DNA from: Saccharicrinis sp963663905
Lineage (GTDB): Bacteria > Bacteroidota > Bacteroidia > Bacteroidales > Marinilabiliaceae
NCBI GenBank assembly: GCA_963663905.2
Contig: OY760657.1
Coordinates: 434,001-498,000, forward strand
Reading direction: 5' to 3'
Length of the DNA: 64,000 nucleotides
The translations under genes and the position numbers were made by a program. Below the pieces are notes generated by a model. That model was not told the DNA's origin. It did not search any database and saw only the letters and a list, made by a program, of their open reading frames with translations. Below, piece by piece: positions 48,301 through 57,452 of the stretch (position 1 is its first letter; every line of letters starts with the position of its first letter).

Positions 48301-48367
48301 TATGGTTTACATTATAAATGTTAATGCCGGAGGAGATAGTTATCAACAAAAAGTAGTAGCGCATTAA
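42317..48367 (+). CDS. Giant secreted T9SS-substrate protein with jelly-roll and GEVED domains
   Basis: A 2016-residue protein with signal peptide MRNIYPPIFMFLLLSIGTFM (cleaved near NAQ). Residues about 23-250 are a beta-rich stretch beginning GTWDYSNASAW. Three repeats of a fibronectin-III-like domain followed by a choice-of-anchor-J/MAM-like jelly roll start near residues 377 (FYEDFESGDG), 649 (FSEDFEGD) and 920 (LTEDWEDN). A GEVED domain (LWIDWDGSGTFDSDE to DRGESEDYTV) spans about 1395-1490. The last 520 residues form a module shared with the next gene, ending in a T9SS type A sorting domain (IEVYNVSGQLVKQV ... KVVAH). Predicted cell-surface or secreted; ligand unknown. A terminator follows. 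Confidence 0.9.
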   Translation: MRNIYPPIFMFLLLSIGTFMNAQYTSNVGTWDYSNASAWSGTQPPANGTLADRIDIVSGSTITKSDVGSGDDIDAQGDRGGYSGQIYGTFIIEGDFDHWRGGTFRIYDGGVLEIYGDLDLSSNEEIQIDDGGTLIVHGSLEATGDAYLDLNEGGTIIVYTDLLLEDVTGGGGHELDGTVVVLGDAVIEDVDINANGILVVAGDLTADDYRSDVSGDAGIYVDGLNLGDYGTVVEDFDVLEAEQSGNTDLMDILQDLGLASSIDKPQNFTYSGLSGSSANLIWEENADGDDVIIALYSSDTSGNPVDGTTYTVGETLSDGAEIIFIGDVSSSPFNYTSFVEGASNYVRAWSVHGSAGSEEYSIAYKITVVGLSSDVLFYEDFESGDGAGWELGLRSGNSVDWEVGTAEAYAGNYSAYISTDNGITAGYDNSRRVDYYYYQMDSPVNLSAVDKTYKSAQLSFYWKCVGEEGYDGGSLREVSGGSTTILLSNASMAGEDQWVEEVIDVTDYIGEDFQLAFRWQNNDDDTGESPGLCIDEFRITGSEVARPATFDGNVISPSQVDLSWTTDVGEESNVVIAYSAYGSIGYPESGVTYTAGDYLSGGGKVIYVGNLSEFSHTGDFDGTLRYRIWAVTDAVYSSALSLMVKVPVQLPFSEDFEGDVSLWNFNDGGDNEWVRGKADNNGGTQSAYISTDLGVTSGYTTDVESDTYLELEVDLRYYETASVSFDWKADGIYENGGGPRARHYGEVYFDNYIVSNSNEYRDNTTWQQDQISLTGRIGTIGTLRFRWYNNDNGSPSNPGFCIDNLYVTGTIADPASFSATNYNDIVNELTWEPNTYAQPDEVMIAVSDDGTFGIPEEGVIYEAGDELSGGGTIIYIGDDTSFSHEPLNYGTVYYYKAWSSRNGIYSSGLEDSANTPAKVTILTEDWEDNSDGYPEWTSIYSNIDTYWLLGGTADFSEGTRSSYITNDGTNPGYRRNQDRNAQLSISIDLEDIYSAYLTFDWKSVGENGYDYGEVYLNGTRISDAMEYQGNNSWLSESIDITAFCGIVGLQTLEFRWVNDNNTGSDPGFCVDNIEVGGIYEPTSTIDNGVQVTSSVSSVADTEGEAVSVFSFDLTDKTSQYNDITRVQQLVVSHGAANQIDNWNDAIAGALLFGPDLPVEGMAGTITSSAITFTGTDMILLETQDLAETYSLSVWLNTDLNGAEIYDGDAFDFAVDGSDMVTGLGDDFVKTDLVESGAIAIDVVATELNFTTQPSEYATVNYPISQVPVVSATDENGNVDVDFAEVVTITNSGTIVMNPQGDAAYDLSAVSGIVTYTDMEFANTGTVTLTAEASGVSSAESDEIQIDGYCIPAHTDNNSYIQLVEINTIYNNSGQDSDVYAQYLDQETELTIGVDYDVTVVVYNHTNTRRYAYLWIDWDGSGTFDSDERFEIGDTNANASIVELSNTITVPDDQDAVVGATRMRIQFVENSDPASACVADRGESEDYTVVITTNGWRGLNNVWDVTSNWTSGAVPDNTTDVYIPEHPYYADVYPLITGTIEMNDLEISSGAMVTAQAGSRIQINGDLTAYGDLIVNNSVASPASIIVSGTSTGDATYNWTGVTNMYWWHIGLPVTGVTETDYDDSYGETDYALNRYNSGWERIAGIGGAEGYNFDTDLLEGYSLLVRNADETLTYSGVLNSDNSYDQTYSKADWYLIANPYPSYIDVENAGFDIGDFMETVFIDGYDNTISTYNILTDVGVNGGVRYIAPGQAMWLRTYEASDAISIAKSACLNNTTGSLKSTSAEDNNIFRFTLEGTNNTDESVIIISDDFGSELVSKYDSEKMMNGGNLVNVYSLKESKDISINALPEISSEKIVPIGYTVSSAGMGEFTFEASNIISFMNDVNVYLVDNLEDVTIDLREVPSYTFTPSSAESNNRFELRFEASVTTDVEDNVASVSDKNVLIYAVKQEAKVIVTEKVLQLDDRMIEVYNVSGQLVKQVALNDVETTFTLPQANMVYIINVNAGGDSYQQKVVAH
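46795..48367 (+). repeat. Constant C-terminal module, copy 1
   Basis: The last 520 or so codons of the first giant gene are homologous to 55537-57116 in the second. Identical stretches include NMYWWHIG, WYLIANPYPSYIDVE, APGQAMWLRTYEA and SEKMMNGGNLVNVYS. Confidence 0.9.
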
Positions 48368-48402
48368 TGTGACGGTGATATAAGATACTTATATATATGT
48401 TT

Positions 48403-48437
48403 AGCCTGATAGCTTTTTGCTATCAGGCTTTTTTTAT
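48403..48437 (+). terminator. Intrinsic terminator of the first giant gene
   Basis: AGCCTGATAGC and GCTATCAGGCT form a perfect eleven-base-pair stem around TTTTT, followed by a run of T. Confidence 0.92.
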
Positions 48438-48646
48438 GCAAATTCAAAAATCAAGTAAAATTAAATTTAAGTACCGATGTTTTAATTAAACAGATCTATA
48501 AAGTATAGGTGTAGAAAAATAGAATTATAAAGTAAAATATTTTAATAAATCAACACATTATGACGAAAAAGTTTAAATATTCGACGAATATATTGATAAA
48601 AATGATGAATAATTATATTTAACTGACGAACTATGTAACTATTTAT

Positions 48647-48675
48647 TTGTTTTTCGTAGAAATAGGTAATCTTTG
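48647..48675 (+). promoter_or_regulatory. Putative promoter of the second giant gene (copy 2)
   Basis: TTG at 48647-48649 and TAATCTTTG at 48667-48675 are spaced like Bacteroidota -33/-7 elements; the ATG at 48735 is 68 bases beyond the box start. The surrounding sequence duplicates the region before the first giant gene. Confidence 0.6.
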
Positions 48676-48734
48676 TAGATTAATAACTATAAAATCTATA
48701 GAGATTTTTGTGTTGTTGTAATTATATTATTGAT

Positions 48735-51700
48735 ATGAGAAATATATACCCCTCAATTTTAATGTTTCTGTTATTAAGTATAGGAACATTAGTAAATGCT
48801 CAAAGTACATGGTATTTAAAAAATACAGGAGATTGGAATGTTGCAACAAACTGGACTCAGGATCCGGCTGCTGCAATCACGATTCCCTCAGGAGGGGGAA
48901 TTCCCGCTGATAATGATAATATTGTCATACCAAGTGGAAAGAGTGTAACAGTACCCGATGCTCTAAATTTAACACAAGGAACCGTTACTGTAATTGGAGA
49001 TTTGGATTTAGCAACATCTTCGGGGCATAACTTTTCTAAATTAAAGGGTAATGGTAGATTGTTGATAGCAGATGATAATTATCCTACAATTGCTGATGAT
49101 TCAGATTTTATTTCCAGTGATGAAGATGCCGGAACAGTAGTTCTGTATGGTAATTCATTTTCTCTTACCGGTGCGCCAACATTTTGTCACTTAGAAATAG
49201 ATATGACCAGTGGTCAAACTCTTTCTTTAGAGAGTGACCTGACATTGAATGGTAATTTAACAGTATCAACAGGCGAATTTAAAATAAATAATGGAGGAAC
49301 TACAGTACTTAGTGTTACTGTTAATGGTGATGTAAATGTTGAATCTACAGGAAGTATGTCTGTAGGTACAGGAGCTGCTTTTCACTGGATGAATGTTTAT
49401 GGTGATTTTGTTAATAATGGAACTATTGATTTTACAAATTCAGCACAATATGTTGAAGCTACAGATGGAGCTGTTAAATTGAAGTTTTTAGGGGAAACTG
49501 ATAATAATTTTGTATGTAATAATACAACTGCTTTATATAGATTATTTGTGGATAAAGGAACAGATAAGACTTATAAAATTTCAGTTACAGCAGATGATAA
49601 TTCAAATTTTACATTGAATGGACCAGTTGATGATGCATCTTATTCTGGTTTAGATGGTACTGATGGAACAATTGGGTATGAGCGTTTACCTATTGTACTT
49701 GAAAATGGAACTTTAGAATTAGGATCAAACATAGTTATTAACAGACTTGGTGAAGATATTGATGGTAGTGCGCCTAGTGAGTTTACTATTCCGGAGGGAA
49801 CGCAATTGAATGTAAATGGGGCTACAATATCAACTGCAACTACTTTGGGAAGTGCTACAGATTATACTGGAATTACAGTTAAAGGACAATTCAAGGTTTT
49901 ATCAGGAACGTTTACAACGCCAGAAAACTCATCAGGTTTGACCTATACTGAAAATACAGGAAATCCAGGTAATGTTATAATACAAGGAGGAACAATAAAT
50001 TTAACTAACTTAAAAAGAAGAGATAGTAATGGTTTATTAAATTATTATCAAACAGGTGGTACTGTAAATTTTTTAAATCCTGGTTATTTTTATTCTATAT
50101 GGGGAGGTACTGGATTAAATGCAGTGTTTTCGCTACCTAATGAGGATCAGGTTTTTAGTATGAGTGGCGGTTCAATGGTTTTTGGCGTTGCTAATAATGA
50201 TCATGTTACAGGTGTTTTTATAAATTCCAGTGAGGGTAATTACTCAGTAACAGGAGGTACAATTGAAGTATACGAACCATCTTCAAGAAATTTTAATATT
50301 TATTCCACTGTTCCTTTTTATAACCTAACTATCAATGATAATAGTTCTTCATATGATATTCAATTTACTGATATTTATGGAGATGCGTATAATACAACGC
50401 ATTCATTAGATGCATTTTATGTTTTAAATAACCTAACGGTTAATACTGATGCCACATTTAATGATCTGGGGCATACTATTTATCTAGGTGGTGATTTACT
50501 AATGGAAGGTACGTTTGATCATACCGGTTCTATGATTTTAGATGGGGCAAAAGATGCAATAATAACTAATAATACTGGTTCTGATTTTACATTTGGTTCA
50601 GGAACAACAAGTGGTATTGTTATTAATAAAGATCCATACCCTGTTTCAGGTCAATTTTATACCGTTTCACTAGATGGTGCAAATGGTATAAGTATTAATG
50701 GTAATTTAAATCTTCAGAGAGGAGCATTTGATGTTGGTGATTTTGAAGTGGGATTAAGTGATAGTCTGATTGTATCTGATGGTGATTTGTCAACAGCTGG
50801 TACAGGAGGGATTCTGTTTAATAGTTCTTCTAAAACTCAGTATATTAAGGGTAATGGTTTGGGAAATCAGAATTTTGGACGTTTAATATTTAATAACACA
50901 TATTCAACATCTCCAAACATAACATTGTTGACAGATGTTTTGGTAAATACTGTTGAGTTTCCTGCTCCTGCTACTTCGCAAGTAATTTATATTGGCTCAA
51001 ATAATTTAAAAATAGAACAGCCTGATTTTGTATCCTGGGGATGGAGTACTACATCAAATCAATATTTTGAAACAACTGGGACTTCTTCAGATAAAGGATT
51101 AACTTTACCAATTAATATAACAGCACAAACATATACAGACGAATTAGTTCAATTGTTTCCAATTGCAGCAGGGGGGTATGCTCCTGTGGGTGTATATGTT
51201 GATGGTGTTCAAACAGCTTTAGATGGTTATATTACAATTAAACCTGTTGAAGGAGACCATCCTGCTGTTTCAGACCCAAATAAAGCAGCAAATTACTATT
51301 GGAGAATAATTCAGGAAGGATTGGATGCTTTGGATGGCTCTGATCTTAATTATAAAATGTACTGTCCGGTAACTATTAATGCTAGTTATAATGCCTTAAT
51401 GGTTTTAACTAATAGTGAGTGGTTTAATGATGATGGATCTGAGTCGAGTAATACACTTAATTATTTGAATCATGATGGCTCTGATTTATATATTGAAGGT
51501 GATTATACAATAGGTAGCACATCGGCATTTAATAATCCTAGAGTTTTATATAGTCGTATGTCCGGTTTCTTTAATGTAGAAGATACATGGTCTGATGATC
51601 CTGTTTTGAAGCATGATGGAGCAAAGGTTGGCAATAATAAAGAGCCAAAATCGTATGATATTTGTATTATTGGAGGTAATTCAACAACAGGAAATCATGT

Positions 51701-54700
51701 TGTTACAATTAATGCTGATGATGGAAATGCTGCACAAGTATATATAAAGGGAGATTCGGAAACGAATCTGGGAGGTGAACCACCAACTTTGGTTGTTAAT
51801 AGTGGAACTAAAGATCATATTATTGGTGTAATTGATGGAAATGGTAAATTAAAGTATATTAATGATTTTAATTACGGACCTAATAATTTAATTACTGGAG
51901 ATCATTCAGGGTTATGTAGTAGTGACGAAGCGATTGTTGAATTTGCTGGTTCCGGTTCATATTCAATGCCTGCAAATACTAAAATAGCATCATATCCAAA
52001 TTTGGTAATATCAGGTGGAGGAATAAAACAAACGCCTTCTCAAGGCAGTGTTTATATAGGAGGAGATTTAACTGTAGATGATGCCAATTTTAGTATTGTA
52101 AATATTTATAATGGAGTACTGTCTATCGGAGATAGTTTAAAAATTAATACCGGTACTCTTACCTTATCCGGACAAAGTAATCATCATACCGAAATTGAAG
52201 GTTCTATTGTGTTTACAGGAACTGGAACATTGCTGGGAGGGAATGCTGAGAATAAAGTCTATTTGAAAGGAGATATTGATTTAATAGATGGTTCAACTAT
52301 TAATTTTACAGGTTCAAATATTGGAAATATTGAATTTGAGGGAGATGATAATGCATTAGTTTCTTTAGCATCAGGAACAGCAACTGTTGACTTTAACAGA
52401 ATATATATAAATAAAACAGTAGGTCAGAACGTTCAATTTGATGTACCTTTTACTTTAAATGGATCAACAACGGATGCGACTAAATCTTTAGTTATGTTGT
52501 CTGGAGAGTGCATTTTAAATAACTCAGGAATTGATATTGATTTAACTACAGGAGGTAATGATTTTGAGATCCCTTCAGGTACAAAATTATATGTTACAGA
52601 TGCTACTGTAAATGCTTCAGGCAATTCTGGTGTTAAACTTGATGGATCATTTATAATAAATGGAGGGACAGCTAATATAGATGGTTCAATAGCAGGAGGA
52701 GGTAGTTCCAATAGCAGTTATATAGAATTTACATCTTCAGGAGATTCGTATCTTGAAGTAAGTAACTCAGGTGTATTGAATGTTGGAGACCAAGTTCGTC
52801 GTTCGTTAAGTTTGGATGAGGGAATATTGACCTTCGTACAAAATAATGGAACCGTAAATATTGGTACTGTTGGGGATGATTTAAATAATACCCGAGGGAT
52901 ATTTGAGATATTAGGAACAGGTAGTTCTTTCTCTCAGGCGGATAATGATATTATTACAATTGAGCGATCCAATGGAAGTACATCTATACCTACATTATAT
53001 TTTGATCCTGAAACAGTTTCTTATGGTACAGGTTCCGGAATTACAATAGATGGAAGTGCAGTAACTAGCGAAACATTTGTTTTGTATGCGAATCAAAATT
53101 TAAATAATTTTACAATTACAGGAGGAACAGGTAATATAGCTCAATTAAAGACTGTTGAACATACTATTGATGGAACTCTAACAATAGGAACTAATGCCAC
53201 ATTTGATGCTAATGGATTGGATTTATATGTAAATGGAGATTTTGTAAATGATGGAACTTACACGGCATCAAATAATACTATCTATTTTAGTGGTTCTTCG
53301 GATCAATCAATTTCAGGTTCAGGAACAAATGACTTTTATGATGTTGTTTTAAATTCAGGTAATACATTAAATACAGGTTCTGATTTAACCATTACAAATG
53401 ATTTAACTATCTCTTCTGGTACACTAAATACAGGAACAAATGTAGTAAATGTAGAAGGTGATATAGTTAATAATGGAACTACTTTAACAACTTCTGGAGA
53501 TGGTATTATTCTGAATAATACTTCCGGTTCTCAAAGTGTTTCAGGTTCGGGAAGTTATCAAAACCTAACGATTGATAATGCTGATGGAGTAGTTATGCCT
53601 TCTCAGTCTTCAGCTATAACTATTAGCGGAGTATTGAAACTGGAAGATGGTATTTTTGATATTGGTCGTAATTTGATGGAAATTACCAATAATGCAACTT
53701 TTGATCCGGGTTCATCGTTAGCATTCTCATCTTCAAATATGATTCAAACAAACTTGTCATTTACTGATGCAGGTATTAATAAAACATATAATAATGATGA
53801 AACCGGTGATTTTGTATATCCGGTTGGGTCTTTTGGGTTATATACTCCTGTTACAATTAATGTGGTTGCAAATGGAAATTCAACAGGATCAATCAGAGTT
53901 AAGGCAGCAAACGAACCTCATGTAACTATTTCAGGAACAGATTTGGATCATGTATTACAATATAACTGGACTTTAGATGCGGATGGAATTACAGGATTTA
54001 AAGGTGAAATTACAATGCAGGCAGATGTATCTGATGAGGCAGGTGATGCTACAGATTATATTGGTGTAAGATTTGAATTGGGAGGTACCCATGTCAGCAG
54101 GTATGAAGATGACGCTTTAAGTGGTTACGATGCTTATGATCATACAACGCATAAATTATTTGTTGATTTTAATAAAACAGCCTTTTTAACGGATGACGAT
54201 ATTGATGGAGATTATACTGCAGGAGAATCAACAATTGATTATGATGTTCAGGCATTTATCTCAGTAGCAGATGGTGATTGGACTGATGGTGCTACCTGGG
54301 ATTATTATGATCCGGATACAGAAACAACTTCAGAAAATAATAGTGCATTTCCGAATGGAGCAATTGTTTATATTGCAGATGGAACAACTGTGACCATGGA
54401 TGTAGATGAACTTGTGTCTTATGGATCTTATATTCAAGGAACTGGTAGATTAGAAGTTGGAACAACTCAAAATCATAGAATAGGTAGTGTTTCTGGAACA
54501 GGTACCTTATCTGTTGAGTCTGGTAGTTTACCTGCTGGTGTTTATACTGATTTTGTTTCGTCTTCAGGTGGTACTTTAGAATATGCAGGAACATTCTCTG
54601 AATCTATTTTAAGTGAAACTTCAGTTGTGAATAATCTTACCTTATTAGGTTCAGGAACGAGAACGTTACCTAATTATCCAACAGAAGGAGTTACTTTATA

Positions 54701-57116
54701 TGGAGACCTTACTATTAATGGGCCTACATTAGAAGCTTATTCAGGTCAGGATTTACAAATAAAAGGAGATATAATCTTTACCAGTGGAAACTTTGATGCC
54801 AATAATGCAAACGTAATTATAAATGGAAGTTCTTTGCAGGATATTTCAGGAGCAACCGATTTTACATCTGCCAGTGGTGGAGAATTTTATAATCTGGAAA
54901 TTGATAACACATCAGGAGTAACAGTATCTAATAATCTTGAAATTTCAGATGTATTAACATTAACAGATGGTGTTATTTTTACAGATGCTGGAGGTAGTTT
55001 GAGTGTAACTAATTCCTTATCTGCTGCCGTTGTAGGAGGTAGTTCTTCTTCTTATGTTCAGGGACCTATGAGTAAATATATTACTACATCAAGTAGTTTT
55101 ACATTTCCATTAGGTGATCAAAATAGATATTTACCATTAGTTTTAACTACAGATGCATCAGGTGGAGGTACGGAAACATGGGAAGCACAGTATTACAGCC
55201 ATAATCCTAATGATGATGGTTTTGATGTAACAAGTATGACTGGAAGTGTTGCGTATGTTAGTCATAGTGAATACTGGAGAGTTTTAGGTCCTGATACGGA
55301 AACTGCAAAAGTAACTTTAAATTGGGATGATTTAAGTGGAGTAAATCCTGATGATAGTGATTTTAGGGTGGTTACATGGACCGATTTAGCGACTGATGCA
55401 TGGGCTGAAGTAGCTATTGGAACGCCTTCAGGAACAACAACGTCAGGTTATGTGCAATCTTCGGGATACGAAACATTTAATGGTTTTGTAGCAGGTAGTT
55501 ATTATACTTTTGGATCAGTTACAGTTCCTGCCTATCAGTGGGAAGGAGATGTAAGTGTTGACTGGTTTACTGCAGGTAACTGGTCATCAAGCATTGTTCC
55601 GGGAGCAAGTGCAGATGTTACAATTGTTAGTGGAACTTATGCTGCTGAAATTGATGGTACAGCTAGTGTTAATGCCTTGACCATAACAACAGGTGCAGTA
55701 ACATTAAAGCCGGGAGCTATACTTACTGTTAATGGTGCTTTAACAACCAACAATAATTTAACCGTTCAAAATTCAGTAACAAGTCCAACGTCAATTATTA
55801 CCAATGGATCGGTTTCAGGAGAAGCTACATATGAATGGACAGGTTTAACAAATATGTACTGGTGGCATATTGGGCATCCAGTAACAGGGGTTACTGACAC
55901 TGAATATGACGCATCTTTAAACGATGATGTGGCAGATTTAAATGATGATTATGCATTAAATAGTTTTACTACAAGTGGTTGGTCGAGAGTGGCAGGAATT
56001 AGTGGTACCGATGGTTATGATTTTGATGCCGATTTACTTGAGGGTTATGCATTATTAATTCGTTATGCTGCTCAAACCTTATCTTATTCTGGTGTTTTAA
56101 ATTATGCTGCCAGTTATGGTCAATCATATTCTAAGGCAGAATGGTATTTGATTGCCAACCCATATCCATCATATATTGATGTAGAAGATGCCGGGTTTGA
56201 TATAGGTAATTTCTTGAAGACTGTTTTTATTGATGGTTACGACAATACAATTTCAACATATAATATCCTAACTAATGTGGGAGTGAATGGCGGAACTCGA
56301 TATGTTGCACCAGGGCAGGCAATGTGGTTAAGAACATATGAAGCTACTGATGCTATTTCAATTGCAAATACAACAAGGGTTCATTCAACAGGAAGCTTGA
56401 AAGCTACAGCTGCTGAAGATGATAATATTTTTAGATTTACGTTAGAGAGTTCTAATAATACAGATGAATCTGTTGTATTGGTTAGCAATGAATATGGATC
56501 TGAATTAGTCTCAGAATTTGATTCAGAAAAAATGATGAATGGAGGTAACTTGGTTAATGTTTATTCAATCAAGCAAAGTAAAGATATTTCCATAAATGCT
56601 TTACCTGAGATTAGCTCAGAACAAGTTGTTCCGCTTGGTTATTCTGTTTCATCAGAAGGTATGGGTGAGTTTACCTTTAAAGCATCTAATATAAATAGCT
56701 TTATGAATGGTGTAGATGTTTATTTGGTTGATAATACTGAAGGTATAACCATTAATTTAAGAGAAGAACCTTCTTATACATTTACTCCTTCGTCAGCAGA
56801 AAGTAATGATCGTTTTGAATTAAGGTTTGAAGCTTCATTAACCACAGATATTGATGAACAATCTGCTGTGGTTTCTGATAAGAATGTAATTGTTTATTCA
56901 GTTAAGCAAAATGCTACTGTGAAAGTTACAGAAGATGTATTAAATAATAGTGATAGATCAATTGATGTTTATGATGTATCTGGTCAACTAGTTAAACAAA
57001 TAGAATTGAATGATCAGGAAACTACATTTACTCTTCCGCAGACAAACATGGTTTACATTATTAATGTTACAGCAGGAGGAGATAGTTATCGACAAAAAGT
57101 AGTTTCGCAAGAATAA
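48735..57116 (+). CDS. Giant secreted beta-helix protein with T9SS sorting domain
   Basis: A 2793-residue protein. I start at 48735 because MRNIYPSILMFLLLSIGTLV repeats the signal peptide of the previous gene; an ATG at 48708 would add nine residues (MCCCNYIID). The body consists of short beta-strand repeats of the parallel-beta-helix kind (GDLTVDDANFSIVNIYNGVL, NGDFVNDGTYTASNNTIYFS). It is organised in large units opening with a W-x-W element (GDWNVATNW, FFNVEDTW, GDWTDGATW, DWFTAGNW) and closing with FP(I/L)G or YPVG, then Y-x-W and GDYT or GSYYT. The final 520 residues match the first giant protein and end in a T9SS-type sorting domain (SIDVYDVSGQLVKQI ... KVVSQE). Likely surface adhesin or sheath-like; no enzyme motif seen. 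Confidence 0.9.
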   Translation: MRNIYPSILMFLLLSIGTLVNAQSTWYLKNTGDWNVATNWTQDPAAAITIPSGGGIPADNDNIVIPSGKSVTVPDALNLTQGTVTVIGDLDLATSSGHNFSKLKGNGRLLIADDNYPTIADDSDFISSDEDAGTVVLYGNSFSLTGAPTFCHLEIDMTSGQTLSLESDLTLNGNLTVSTGEFKINNGGTTVLSVTVNGDVNVESTGSMSVGTGAAFHWMNVYGDFVNNGTIDFTNSAQYVEATDGAVKLKFLGETDNNFVCNNTTALYRLFVDKGTDKTYKISVTADDNSNFTLNGPVDDASYSGLDGTDGTIGYERLPIVLENGTLELGSNIVINRLGEDIDGSAPSEFTIPEGTQLNVNGATISTATTLGSATDYTGITVKGQFKVLSGTFTTPENSSGLTYTENTGNPGNVIIQGGTINLTNLKRRDSNGLLNYYQTGGTVNFLNPGYFYSIWGGTGLNAVFSLPNEDQVFSMSGGSMVFGVANNDHVTGVFINSSEGNYSVTGGTIEVYEPSSRNFNIYSTVPFYNLTINDNSSSYDIQFTDIYGDAYNTTHSLDAFYVLNNLTVNTDATFNDLGHTIYLGGDLLMEGTFDHTGSMILDGAKDAIITNNTGSDFTFGSGTTSGIVINKDPYPVSGQFYTVSLDGANGISINGNLNLQRGAFDVGDFEVGLSDSLIVSDGDLSTAGTGGILFNSSSKTQYIKGNGLGNQNFGRLIFNNTYSTSPNITLLTDVLVNTVEFPAPATSQVIYIGSNNLKIEQPDFVSWGWSTTSNQYFETTGTSSDKGLTLPINITAQTYTDELVQLFPIAAGGYAPVGVYVDGVQTALDGYITIKPVEGDHPAVSDPNKAANYYWRIIQEGLDALDGSDLNYKMYCPVTINASYNALMVLTNSEWFNDDGSESSNTLNYLNHDGSDLYIEGDYTIGSTSAFNNPRVLYSRMSGFFNVEDTWSDDPVLKHDGAKVGNNKEPKSYDICIIGGNSTTGNHVVTINADDGNAAQVYIKGDSETNLGGEPPTLVVNSGTKDHIIGVIDGNGKLKYINDFNYGPNNLITGDHSGLCSSDEAIVEFAGSGSYSMPANTKIASYPNLVISGGGIKQTPSQGSVYIGGDLTVDDANFSIVNIYNGVLSIGDSLKINTGTLTLSGQSNHHTEIEGSIVFTGTGTLLGGNAENKVYLKGDIDLIDGSTINFTGSNIGNIEFEGDDNALVSLASGTATVDFNRIYINKTVGQNVQFDVPFTLNGSTTDATKSLVMLSGECILNNSGIDIDLTTGGNDFEIPSGTKLYVTDATVNASGNSGVKLDGSFIINGGTANIDGSIAGGGSSNSSYIEFTSSGDSYLEVSNSGVLNVGDQVRRSLSLDEGILTFVQNNGTVNIGTVGDDLNNTRGIFEILGTGSSFSQADNDIITIERSNGSTSIPTLYFDPETVSYGTGSGITIDGSAVTSETFVLYANQNLNNFTITGGTGNIAQLKTVEHTIDGTLTIGTNATFDANGLDLYVNGDFVNDGTYTASNNTIYFSGSSDQSISGSGTNDFYDVVLNSGNTLNTGSDLTITNDLTISSGTLNTGTNVVNVEGDIVNNGTTLTTSGDGIILNNTSGSQSVSGSGSYQNLTIDNADGVVMPSQSSAITISGVLKLEDGIFDIGRNLMEITNNATFDPGSSLAFSSSNMIQTNLSFTDAGINKTYNNDETGDFVYPVGSFGLYTPVTINVVANGNSTGSIRVKAANEPHVTISGTDLDHVLQYNWTLDADGITGFKGEITMQADVSDEAGDATDYIGVRFELGGTHVSRYEDDALSGYDAYDHTTHKLFVDFNKTAFLTDDDIDGDYTAGESTIDYDVQAFISVADGDWTDGATWDYYDPDTETTSENNSAFPNGAIVYIADGTTVTMDVDELVSYGSYIQGTGRLEVGTTQNHRIGSVSGTGTLSVESGSLPAGVYTDFVSSSGGTLEYAGTFSESILSETSVVNNLTLLGSGTRTLPNYPTEGVTLYGDLTINGPTLEAYSGQDLQIKGDIIFTSGNFDANNANVIINGSSLQDISGATDFTSASGGEFYNLEIDNTSGVTVSNNLEISDVLTLTDGVIFTDAGGSLSVTNSLSAAVVGGSSSSYVQGPMSKYITTSSSFTFPLGDQNRYLPLVLTTDASGGGTETWEAQYYSHNPNDDGFDVTSMTGSVAYVSHSEYWRVLGPDTETAKVTLNWDDLSGVNPDDSDFRVVTWTDLATDAWAEVAIGTPSGTTTSGYVQSSGYETFNGFVAGSYYTFGSVTVPAYQWEGDVSVDWFTAGNWSSSIVPGASADVTIVSGTYAAEIDGTASVNALTITTGAVTLKPGAILTVNGALTTNNNLTVQNSVTSPTSIITNGSVSGEATYEWTGLTNMYWWHIGHPVTGVTDTEYDASLNDDVADLNDDYALNSFTTSGWSRVAGISGTDGYDFDADLLEGYALLIRYAAQTLSYSGVLNYAASYGQSYSKAEWYLIANPYPSYIDVEDAGFDIGNFLKTVFIDGYDNTISTYNILTNVGVNGGTRYVAPGQAMWLRTYEATDAISIANTTRVHSTGSLKATAAEDDNIFRFTLESSNNTDESVVLVSNEYGSELVSEFDSEKMMNGGNLVNVYSIKQSKDISINALPEISSEQVVPLGYSVSSEGMGEFTFKASNINSFMNGVDVYLVDNTEGITINLREEPSYTFTPSSAESNDRFELRFEASLTTDIDEQSAVVSDKNVIVYSVKQNATVKVTEDVLNNSDRSIDVYDVSGQLVKQIELNDQETTFTLPQTNMVYIINVTAGGDSYRQKVVSQE
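55537..57116 (+). repeat. Constant C-terminal module, copy 2
   Basis: Homologous to 46795-48367 in both protein and DNA. Similarity fades upstream of the DWFTAGNW opener, marking a module boundary. Confidence 0.9.
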
Positions 57117-57160
57117 AAAGTTAGCGATTAGGAATCATTTCAATAATTGTAAATAATATT

Positions 57161-57192
57161 AAAAGGGCTTCACTTATAGTGAGGCCCTTTTT
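57161..57192 (+). terminator. Intrinsic terminator of the second giant gene
   Basis: AAGGGCTTCAC pairs with GTGAGGCCCTT (one G-T) around a five-base loop, followed by T. Confidence 0.88.
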
Positions 57193-57203
57193 GTTATCAT
57201 AAA

Positions 57204-57383
57204 TTGTTAGAATTACATTTAATAAGTAAATATATCATAACAGGTATTTGTAAAATAGCATCCAGTTATTATCAATACGATAAACTCAAAAAAGAACAGT
57301 TTACTTTTGCTAAAGTAATTTCTAATTTAAAATCCTCGAGCAACGTAAAGAAAGTTGTTGTTGAACAGGAAAACGAACAATAG
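57204..57383 (+). pseudogene. Possible small gene or C-terminal gene remnant (59 codons from a TTG)
   Basis: An open frame with only a TTG start reads toward a strong terminator at 57420-57452. The last 35 codons have a plausible coding composition (YDKLKKEQFTFAKVISNL, then KKVVVEQENEQ), and the first part is hydrophobic. The upstream end abuts the terminator of the giant gene, leaving no room for a normal promoter. It may be the surviving 3' end of a gene whose 5' part was lost when the giant gene was inserted or expanded. I do not recognise the sequence. Confidence 0.3.
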
Positions 57384-57419
57384 TAAAAAAATATAGAATA
57401 TTAAAGTTGTTATTTTTTT

Positions 57420-57452
57420 AGGCGCTCATTTATTATTAATGAGCGCCTTTTT
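57420..57452 (+). terminator. Strong intrinsic terminator without an intact gene
   Basis: AGGCGCTCATT and AATGAGCGCCT form a perfect eleven-base-pair stem around seven bases, followed by five T. It follows the small open frame ending at 57383. Confidence 0.88.
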
